Shown here in pieces: positions 1 through 5,131 of a stretch of DNA of 7,315 bases. The number at the start of each line of letters is the position of its first letter. Position 1 is the stretch's first letter. The notes below the pieces were generated by a model. That model ran no database searches. It saw nothing but the letters and a program-made list of their open reading frames with translations, and was not told the DNA's origin. The stretch spans positions 1 through 7,315 of the forward strand of contig JALZVC010000033.1 in NCBI GenBank assembly GCA_023301205.1, written 5' to 3'. The stretch comes from Flavobacteriaceae bacterium. GTDB taxonomy: Bacteria; Bacteroidota; Bacteroidia; Flavobacteriales; Flavobacteriaceae. A program made the translations under genes and the position numbers.

Positions 1-21
1 TGACAAGGGCATAAAAACACG

Positions 22-33
22 TAACCTTTTGTT
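22..33 (+). repeat. Direct repeat copy 1, TAACCTTTTGTT
   Basis: The 12-mer TAACCTTTTGTT occurs here and again at 252-263, 230 bp apart, both in the nrd leader. A 12-bp exact repeat inside about 360 bp is unlikely by chance, although the AT-rich composition weakens that argument. Each copy ends in a TTTTG-like string resembling a Bacteroidota -33 element. Whether it binds a regulator is unknown. Confidence 0.45.
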
Positions 34-251
34 TTATTGTTTTTTACAACAAGTATAAACAGTATACCCCTACTATTATTCTAAAACAGGTTGCCCAATA
101 AACACAAGACTCTTTTAATAAGTTTAAAAAATAATTATGCTTTTCCTTACGAATGAAAAACTAAACTATGATAAGATTCAATTAATACTTTTAAACAAAT
201 AGGTGTTGATATTTTGCATTTTGACGTTAACTCCGACTATTATTGAATACT

Positions 252-263
252 TAACCTTTTGTT
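252..263 (+). repeat. Direct repeat copy 2, TAACCTTTTGTT
   Basis: This is the second exact copy of the 12-mer at 22-33. It lies about 100 bp before the nrdB start and is followed within 7 bp by the CGTGTT/AACACG palindrome at 270-284. That position is compatible with an operator or promoter element of the nrd operon, but no function is shown by the sequence. Confidence 0.45.
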
Positions 264-269
264 AATAAC

Positions 270-284
270 CGTGTTGAGAACACG
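270..284. promoter_or_regulatory. Inverted repeat in nrd leader (possible operator)
   Basis: CGTGTT (270-275) and AACACG (279-284) are perfect inverted arms separated by GAG, giving a 15-bp dyad typical in size of a dimeric regulator site. It lies about 80 bp upstream of the nrdB start. It does not match the NrdR box consensus. The operator role is inference from position and symmetry only. Confidence 0.35.
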
Positions 285-292
285 ACCTAATT

Positions 293-303
293 AAAACGGT
301 TTT
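293..303. promoter_or_regulatory. Short palindrome AAAAC-G-GTTTT
   Basis: The bases AAAAC (293-297) and GTTTT (299-303) form a perfect 11-bp palindrome around a central G. It lies 9 bp downstream of the 270-284 dyad and overlaps the TTTTG at 300-304, which could serve as a -33 element for nrdB. Repressor binding here would block such a promoter. The motif is short and AT-rich, so chance is a real alternative. Confidence 0.25.
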
Positions 304-362
304 GTCTCTAAATTAGTAAGATATTTACTTAATATTATAGAACTATTAGCCTCACGACATTT

Positions 363-1637
363 ATGGAAATTACACACATTATAAAAAGAGATTTCACGAC
401 CAAGTCATTTCATTTGGACAAAATCACCGCCGCTGTACTTAAAGCAATGCAAGTATTAGGGGTAGGAAATGATGAAGAAGCCCAAAATGTTGCGCTATCT
501 GTATATAAAGTGTTACTGGAACGCAAAGAAACCAATAACGGATATGTTCCTACCATTGAGCAGGTTCAAGATATTGTTGAAACAAAACTGATGGAAAGTG
601 GCTTTCCAGAAGTTGCAAAAGCATATATCCTTTACAGAAATAGAAGATCACAAGAACGTAAAACAGATATTTTTGAAAGACGCATAAGTTTAAAGCCTTA
701 TGAGTATCCACAACTTTACGAATACGTTCCTGCCATTCGTCACTCCTATTGGATTCATACAGAATTTAATTTTACAAGTGACATTCAAGATTTCAAAACA
801 AGATTGAATGAGGTAGAGCGTGGAGCAATAAAAAACACCATGCTTGCTATTTCTCAAATAGAAGTAGCTGTAAAAAATTTCTGGGGTGATTTGCATATGA
901 GAATGCCAAAACCAGAAATAGGCGCAGTAGGATCTACTTTTGCAGAAAGTGAAGTACGACATGCAGATGCCTACTCTCACCTTTTAGAAATCCTAGGACT
1001 AAACAAAGAATTTAAGGAGCTTAAGAAAAAGCCTGTTATCATGAAACGTGTGCAGTATTTAGAATCTGCATTACGCAACTCTAAAAGTGACGACAACGAA
1101 GAATATGCAGAAGCGGTACTGTTGTTCTCTCTTTTTATAGAGCACGTATCTTTATTCTCGCAATTCTTAATTATCATGGCGTTTAATAAGCATAAAAACA
1201 TGCTTAAAGGTATTTCTAATGTAGTAGAAGCCACCTCAAAAGAAGAACAGATACACGGTGATTTTGGTATTGACCTTATCCTTATATTAAAGGAGGAACA
1301 CCCAGAATGGTTTACACCAGAATACCACACAAACATACAACGCTTGTGCAAAGAAGCATACGAAGCAGAAGTAGCATTAGTAGATTGGATTTTTGAAGAA
1401 GGAGAAATAGACTTTTTACCTAAAGCTGTGATAAACGAATTCCTGAAAAATCGTTTCAACAAATCACTAGAAAGTATAGGTGTAGAAAAAGTTTTTGAAG
1501 TAAACGAAACCCTCGTTAGAGAAACCGAATGGTTTGATGATGAGATTATTGGAACGAAACATGGAGACTTCTTTGTAAAGCGATCTGTTAACTATAGTAA
1601 AAGAACCCAAAGTATAACCAGCGACGACCTTTTTTAA
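363..1637 (+). CDS. nrdB: Class I ribonucleotide reductase, radical-generating beta subunit with N-terminal ATP-cone
   Basis: This is the small subunit of aerobic ribonucleotide reductase. It houses a dimetal centre and passes a radical equivalent to NrdA, which reduces NDPs to dNDPs in the cytosol. Residues 1 to about 95 are an ATP-cone: IIKRDF near the start, then VQDIVETKL and VAKAYILYRNRR, the usual signature of the domain. Residues from about 110 to 410 are the ferritin-like NrdB core. Likely metal ligands are E167, E197, H200, E260, E295 and H298. The E197-xx-H200-xxx-Y204 pattern places Y204 where the E. coli radical tyrosine Y122 lies. W130 fits the E. coli W48 relay residue, and Y411 in the tail is a candidate for the subunit-bridging tyrosine. 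At 424 residues it is longer than a plain NrdB of about 320-375 because of the cone. It is first in the operon, one base from nrdA. The family is certain. The MnIII/MnIV (class Id-like) cofactor is inferred from the L. blandensis relative. Confidence 0.96.
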   Translation: MEITHIIKRDFTTKSFHLDKITAAVLKAMQVLGVGNDEEAQNVALSVYKVLLERKETNNGYVPTIEQVQDIVETKLMESGFPEVAKAYILYRNRRSQERKTDIFERRISLKPYEYPQLYEYVPAIRHSYWIHTEFNFTSDIQDFKTRLNEVERGAIKNTMLAISQIEVAVKNFWGDLHMRMPKPEIGAVGSTFAESEVRHADAYSHLLEILGLNKEFKELKKKPVIMKRVQYLESALRNSKSDDNEEYAEAVLLFSLFIEHVSLFSQFLIIMAFNKHKNMLKGISNVVEATSKEEQIHGDFGIDLILILKEEHPEWFTPEYHTNIQRLCKEAYEAEVALVDWIFEEGEIDFLPKAVINEFLKNRFNKSLESIGVEKVFEVNETLVRETEWFDDEIIGTKHGDFFVKRSVNYSKRTQSITSDDLF

Positions 1638-1638
1638 T

Positions 1639-3429
1639 ATGATTCAACAAGAAAAATCAACAACAACGGTGGCACAAAACGCTACAAACAAGAACGACAA
1701 TTTACTCGCTGCAAGAAAAGAAGCACTTGCTAAGGGAGAAACTAGTAGTACAACTGGTTTTAAATGGCTTAATGAAAATAGCCGTAACTTTCTTGAAGCT
1801 GGATACCTTACAGATGGTGTAAGCCCAGAGCACCGTATTAGAGAAATTGCAGAACGCGCTGAAGAAATTCTAGAAATGCCTGGCTATGCAGATAAATTTT
1901 ATGGGTATATGTCTGAAGGGTACTACTCTTTAGCATCTCCTGTTTGGTCTAACTTCGGAAAGAAACGCGGTCTTCCTATTAGCTGTTTTGGCTCTCACAT
2001 TGATGATGATATAGGAAATATTCTATACACACAATCTGAAGTTGGAATGATGTCTAAACTAGGAGGTGGTACTTCTGGTTATTTCGGGAAAATACGTCCT
2101 CGTGGTGCTGCTATTAAAAATAATGGTGAAGCATCTGGCGCAGTACATATCATGAGATTGTTTGAATCTATGGTAGATGTTGTAAGTCAAGGTTCTGTAC
2201 GTCGCGGTCGTTTTTCTCCTTACTTACCTATTGATCACGCAGATATTGAAGAATTTTTAGAAATAGGAAGTGAAGGAAACCCAATCCAAGAATTGACACA
2301 CGGAGTTACTGTGACAAATGCGTGGATGGAAGAAATGATTGCAGGAGACACACAGAAAAGAACTGTATGGGCAAAAGTATTACAGAGTCGTGGAGAGATG
2401 GGATATCCTTATGTTTTCTTTACAGACAATGCTAATAATGGTGCGGCAGATGTATATCAAGATAAAAACCACCCTATTTACGCAAGTAACTTGTGTACAG
2501 AAATCATGCTACCATCTAATCACGATTGGTCTTTTGTATGTGTACTTTCTAGCATAAACGTATTACACTATGATAAGTGGAAAGATACAGATGCAGTAGA
2601 AACGATGGTGTATTTCTTAGATGCAGTAATCACAGAATTTTTACAAAAATTAGAGTCTTATAAAAACTCAGAAGACAGAGAAGATCGCCAGACCTTCATG
2701 TTTATGGAACGTGCTTATAATTTTGCAAAAGAAAACAGAGCTTTAGGTTTAGGAGTTTTAGGATGGCATTCGTTATTGCAATCAAAAAAGCTCGCATTTA
2801 ATAGCCAAGAAGCATTTAATCTTAACAGTGAGATTTTTAAAGGAATAAAAGATCGCTCTTATAAAGCCTCTGAAGAACTTGCAGAAGTTTTTGGAGAGCC
2901 AGAAGTGTTAAAAGGATACGGACGTAGAAATGCAACGTTAAATGCTGTTGCCCCTACCACATCATCTGCCTTTATATTAGGACAAGTATCTCAAGGTATC
3001 GAGCCTGTATGGTCAAATATTTATGTAAAAGATATTGCAAAAATAAAGACAACCATTAAAAATCCATTTTTAGTAGAATTGCTACAAGAAAAAGGAATGG
3101 ACACAAGAGAAGTATGGTTAGACATACGTGACAAAGATGGTTCTGTGCAACATCTAGACTTCTTAACTGAAAATGAAAAGAACGTATTTAAAACGTATTC
3201 TGAAATTGACCAGTTAGATATTATTTATCAAGCCGCAAACCGTCAAAATCATATTGACCAAGGGCAGTCTGTAAATATCATTGTACATCCAGATATGCCT
3301 ACAAAAGAGGTGAACAACATACACATCACAGCTTGGAAACTTGGATTAAAATCGTTGTACTACCAGCATAGTATGAACGCCGCACAGAAATTTAAACAAA
3401 AGAAAGATTGTGCAGCTTGTGAAGCTTAA
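1639..3429 (+). CDS. nrdA: Class I ribonucleotide reductase, catalytic alpha subunit lacking an ATP-cone
   Basis: This is the catalytic subunit that reduces ribonucleoside diphosphates using a thiyl radical generated through NrdB. Conserved elements are C116 (E. coli C225 equivalent) in LPISCFGSH, the N284-L-C286-T-E288 catalytic loop (N437/C439/E441 equivalents), C301 (C462 partner of the redox pair), PTTSSA at 439-444 with GIEP downstream, and the Y574-Y575 radical-relay pair. The C-terminal C591-AA-C594 pair should be re-reduced by thioredoxin or glutaredoxin. It is only 596 residues against about 760 for E. coli NrdA. The first 40 or so residues are polar and low-complexity, rich in Thr, Asn and Gln, and no ATP-cone precedes the catalytic barrel. 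Overall activity control therefore presumably resides in the cone on NrdB. The start ATG lies one base after the nrdB stop, implying tight translational coupling. No Shine-Dalgarno is visible, as is usual in Bacteroidota. Confidence 0.96.
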   Translation: MIQQEKSTTTVAQNATNKNDNLLAARKEALAKGETSSTTGFKWLNENSRNFLEAGYLTDGVSPEHRIREIAERAEEILEMPGYADKFYGYMSEGYYSLASPVWSNFGKKRGLPISCFGSHIDDDIGNILYTQSEVGMMSKLGGGTSGYFGKIRPRGAAIKNNGEASGAVHIMRLFESMVDVVSQGSVRRGRFSPYLPIDHADIEEFLEIGSEGNPIQELTHGVTVTNAWMEEMIAGDTQKRTVWAKVLQSRGEMGYPYVFFTDNANNGAADVYQDKNHPIYASNLCTEIMLPSNHDWSFVCVLSSINVLHYDKWKDTDAVETMVYFLDAVITEFLQKLESYKNSEDREDRQTFMFMERAYNFAKENRALGLGVLGWHSLLQSKKLAFNSQEAFNLNSEIFKGIKDRSYKASEELAEVFGEPEVLKGYGRRNATLNAVAPTTSSAFILGQVSQGIEPVWSNIYVKDIAKIKTTIKNPFLVELLQEKGMDTREVWLDIRDKDGSVQHLDFLTENEKNVFKTYSEIDQLDIIYQAANRQNHIDQGQSVNIIVHPDMPTKEVNNIHITAWKLGLKSLYYQHSMNAAQKFKQKKDCAACEA

Positions 3430-3443
3430 GTACTTCTTCATTT

Positions 3444-3487
3444 AAGAATATCCCTAATAACTTTTATAGTTGTTAGGGATATTTTTA
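3444..3487 (+). terminator. Intrinsic terminator after nrdA
   Basis: The arms 3448-3461 and 3469-3482 pair over 14 positions, 13 Watson-Crick plus one T·G wobble, around a 7-nt loop, and a few further A-T pairs extend the base. A T-run (TTTTTAT) follows on the plus strand. It starts within 20 nt of the nrdA stop, so it should end the nrdBA transcript. The convergent DUF3109 gene ends at 3549 and may also use the hairpin, but on that strand the wobble becomes an A-C mismatch and the T-tract is weak. Confidence 0.85.
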
Positions 3488-3548
3488 TACTGAAATAGTA
3501 TGAACACTTAAAATTATCGCTTACCGATAGACAGATTCAAAAGAACTA

Positions 3549-4118
3549 CTAGAACTCGTGTTTTGCTGCAACCTTCTCCAACTCTGCATACCAATGCTCA
3601 CCAAACCTTCTTATCAATGCCTCTTTAACAAATTTATACACTGGAACTTTAAGCTCGTTCCCTAAAGTACAAGCGTCGTTACAAATTGGCCATTTATGAT
3701 AATTCACCGCAGCAAACTCACTATAGTCTTTTACACGAACGGGATATAAGTGGCAAGAAATTGGTTTTTTGAAAGACACAACTCCTGCATTATAAGCATC
3801 TTCAATACCACAACTAGCAGTACCATTTTCTTTAAAAGTGACATAAGCACATTCTGCACCATTAACTAATGGAGTTTCAAGTTCATCTAATTTAGAGACA
3901 ACGTGAGTTCCATCATTTTCAATTACGGCGATGCCTTCAGGGCGCAAAAATGGTTTTACTTGAGGATATATGTCTTTTAGGACCTGAACTTCTTCTTCAG
4001 TTACTGGAGCTCCTGCTGCGCCAGAGACACAACATTCTCCTTTGCAAGCTCCTAAATTACAGACAAAATCTTTCTCGATTAGGTCTTCAGATACAATGGT
4101 TTTTCCTAGTTGAAACAT
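3549..4118 (-). CDS. DUF3109 family cysteine-rich protein
   Basis: This 189-residue soluble protein matches what I know as DUF3109, a conserved family common in Bacteroidota with no assigned function. It has nine cysteines in a layout suggesting metal or Fe-S binding: C20, C25, C29 and C30 in a CNLGACKGECC cluster, C90, C103, C122 followed by H123 (SCHLYPVRV), C146 and C150. The arrangement recalls the YkgJ-type zinc/iron-chelating proteins, but the metal and role are not deducible here. There is no signal peptide or membrane segment, so it is probably cytosolic. The ATG at 4118 is supported by an exact -7 promoter element ending 4 nt before it, predicting a leaderless message. It is transcribed alone, divergent from marC and convergent with nrdBA. 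Confidence 0.85.
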   Translation of the reverse strand: MFQLGKTIVSEDLIEKDFVCNLGACKGECCVSGAAGAPVTEEEVQVLKDIYPQVKPFLRPEGIAVIENDGTHVVSKLDELETPLVNGAECAYVTFKENGTASCGIEDAYNAGVVSFKKPISCHLYPVRVKDYSEFAAVNYHKWPICNDACTLGNELKVPVYKFVKEALIRRFGEHWYAELEKVAAKHEF

Positions 4119-4122
4119 GGCA

Positions 4123-4154
4123 CAAAACTACAATTTTTGAGTCTGAAATCGAAA
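4123..4154 (-). promoter_or_regulatory. Bacteroidota-type promoter of the DUF3109 gene
   Basis: On the minus strand TAGTTTTG (plus-strand 4123-4130) is an exact match to the Bacteroidota -7 consensus TAnnTTTG. A TTTCG (4150-4154) lies 19 nt upstream and may serve as a degenerate -33 element. Only four bases (TGCC) separate the -7 element from the ATG at 4118, so initiation would fall at or just before the start codon. Confidence 0.65.
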
Positions 4155-4240
4155 TAGAAAATGGAATGCATTATAGCTACACGAAAGAGGTCAAGTGTTG
4201 TCGATAAACGAAAACCCTCATTAGGTGGTATTATTGATTA

Positions 4241-4256
4241 AAAATTAGCTAATTTT
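4241..4256. promoter_or_regulatory. Perfect 16-bp palindrome upstream of the marC promoter
   Basis: AAAATTAGCTAATTTT is its own reverse complement over 16 bp. Outer arms TTGATT (4234-4239) and AATCAA (4263-4268) are also inverted about it, with unequal gaps. It is centred about 38 bp upstream of the marC -7 element, where an activator or repressor would be expected. Protein binding is inference. The AT-rich context makes a chance palindrome possible. Confidence 0.45.
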
Positions 4257-4282
4257 AACAATAATCAATTGAACAAAAGGCG

Positions 4283-4290
4283 TACTTTTG
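4283..4290 (+). promoter_or_regulatory. Bacteroidota -7 promoter element of marC
   Basis: TACTTTTG matches TAnnTTTG exactly and is followed by CAC, a context often seen at flavobacterial start sites. Transcription should begin a few bases downstream, giving a leader of roughly 35-40 nt before the marC ATG at 4335. No good -33 element (TTTG or TTG at 17-19 nt) is present: the nearest TTG, at 4269-4271, is only 11 nt upstream. Dependence on an activator at the upstream palindrome is therefore possible. Confidence 0.65.
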
Positions 4291-4334
4291 CACGCTGAAA
4301 AAAATAAATAAAAAACCCGTGTTGACGGAAAACT

Positions 4335-4916
4335 ATGAATTTTAATTTTAGAGAGATAGCAACCGCTACAATGATACTTTTTGCCGTAATTGATATTGTA
4401 GGGAGTATTCCAATAATTATTTCACTTAAAGAAAAATCGGGCACCATTAAAAGTGGTAAAGCTTCTATTATTGCGGCTATTGTCCTAATTGTTTTCTTAT
4501 TTATAGGAGAAGAGATATTAAACCTAATTGGTATTAATGTTTATGAGTTTGCTGTTGCCGGATCATTCATCTTATTTTTTATTGCCCTAGAAATGATATT
4601 GGGAATTAAGCTTTTTAAGCAAAATGAAGAAAATTTAGAGATGGCTACCGTATTTCCTATAGCCTTTCCTATTGTTGCTGGCCCAGGAAGTTTAACGTCT
4701 TTACTCTCTTTACGAGCTGAATTTGAATTAGAAAACATAATAGTAGCTATTCTCGTAAATATCATTGTGGTATTTATTGTTTTACGCACCTCTGGACGTT
4801 TACAGCGTTTCTTAGGAAAAAACGGAATCGCTATCATAGAAAAGATTTTTGGTGTAATTTTACTAGCTATTGCAGTTAAACTTTTTACGTCTAACATTAA
4901 AGAACTATTTATATGA
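4335..4916 (+). CDS. MarC family integral membrane protein
   Basis: This 193-residue hydrophobic protein belongs to the MarC/UPF0056 family of inner-membrane proteins. The family was once linked to multiple antibiotic resistance, but its transported substrate, if any, is not established. About six membrane segments can be seen, near residues 8-30, 43-64, 69-92, 103-125, 133-151 and 168-187. Family motifs are D20-IVG-SIP26 at the end of helix 1, AVAGSFILFFIALEMILG at 73-90, the P108-x-A-x-P112 / AGPG (115-118) re-entrant-like segment, and a final GVILLAIAVKLF helix. Length is normal for the family. It has its own promoter at 4283-4290, and its TGA overlaps the ATG of the following small membrane gene, so the two are probably co-translated. 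The symbol marC is used only as the family name. Confidence 0.9.
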   Translation: MNFNFREIATATMILFAVIDIVGSIPIIISLKEKSGTIKSGKASIIAAIVLIVFLFIGEEILNLIGINVYEFAVAGSFILFFIALEMILGIKLFKQNEENLEMATVFPIAFPIVAGPGSLTSLLSLRAEFELENIIVAILVNIIVVFIVLRTSGRLQRFLGKNGIAIIEKIFGVILLAIAVKLFTSNIKELFI

Positions 4917-5110
4917 AAATCTTCATCTATATCATTATCGCACTCTCTGCAGGGCTACTTGTTTTTAATGTAACAAAACTGGACTTTGATAACCTGTTTA
5001 CAGGAGAAAGTAGTATCGCACTTATAGGCGTTTTTGCAGCTGCCTGTGCAATTACATTGATGTCTATTTTATTGATTTCAAAGAAAATAGCTCAAAAAAG
5101 CAAACGATAA
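4913..5110 (+). CDS. Small two-helix membrane protein, unknown function
   Basis: I do not recognise a family for this 65-residue protein. Two hydrophobic segments (about 3-19 and 35-56) flank a short acidic loop containing D24, D26 and E32. The C-terminal tail KKIAQKSKR is strongly basic. By the positive-inside rule both ends should be cytoplasmic, making a helical hairpin in the inner membrane. Its ATG overlaps the MarC stop (ATGA, 4913-4916), a classic coupling arrangement. This supports a real gene and suggests, without proving, that it works with or is dosed like MarC. Its stop lies one base from the stop of the convergent S41 peptidase gene. Confidence 0.75.
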   Translation: MKIFIYIIIALSAGLLVFNVTKLDFDNLFTGESSIALIGVFAAACAITLMSILLISKKIAQKSKR

Positions 5111-5131
5111 ACTACTCTTGTTTGCCCTTTT
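5094..5131. terminator. Shared bidirectional terminator spanning two stop codons
   Basis: GCAAAC (5100-5105) and GTTTGC (5120-5125) form a 6-bp stem. In plus-strand RNA a G·U and an A-U pair extend it to 8 bp. The minus-strand copy is followed directly by six T (plus-strand A run 5094-5099), good for ending the S41 transcript. The plus-strand copy is followed by CCTTTTCT, a weaker tract for the marC unit. Both stop codons (5108-5110 plus, 5112-5114 minus) lie in the loop. Confidence 0.55.

Larger units (their letters stand above)
1..362. other. Intergenic leader upstream of nrdBA, no gene seen
   Basis: This stretch is AT-rich and contains no convincing coding frame. Frames open at the left edge are short and give no recognisable protein end. 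It presumably contains the promoter and control region of the nrdB-nrdA operon. I find no exact TAnnTTTG element on either strand. The nearest plus-strand candidates are TATTTTG at 210-216, with a TTTTA 16 nt upstream, and TTTTG at 300-304 followed 17 nt later by TATTTACT at 322-329. Both are weak. I also find no sequence resembling the NrdR box consensus. The structured elements here (a direct repeat and two palindromes) are listed separately. Confidence 0.7.

Noticed and set aside
10..12. Possible divergent minus-strand gene starting with the ATG at 12-10
   Set aside because: Only four codons are visible and no TAnnTTTG element precedes it, so it cannot be supported.
1..362. NrdR boxes, riboswitch or small RNA in the nrd leader
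   Set aside because: I found no NrdR-like box, no recognisable riboswitch core and no strong internal terminator.
690..980. 96-residue open frame on the minus strand
   Set aside because: It lies entirely inside nrdB in antisense, its product resembles no known protein, and the nrdB frame is certain.
977..1462. 161-residue open frame on the minus strand
   Set aside because: It is antisense to the conserved NrdB core, with no promoter or family signature. Its length reflects codon bias of the real gene.
2339..2557. 72-residue plus-strand frame inside nrdA
   Set aside because: It is an out-of-frame shadow of the catalytic core and no family is recognised.
3515..3529. TATCG/CGATA hairpin as terminator of the DUF3109 gene
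   Set aside because: The stem is only 5 bp and the following ATTTTAA tract is poor. It may contribute, but the evidence is too weak to list.
3950..4207. 85-residue plus-strand frame opposite the DUF3109 gene
   Set aside because: It is Leu-rich low-complexity sequence arising antisense to the DUF3109 start and its promoter.
4265..4447. 60-residue minus-strand frame over the marC start
   Set aside because: It is antisense to the marC promoter and first helix, with no supporting signal.
4541..4897. 118-residue minus-strand frame inside marC
   Set aside because: It is a shadow of the MarC coding sequence, which has clear family motifs.
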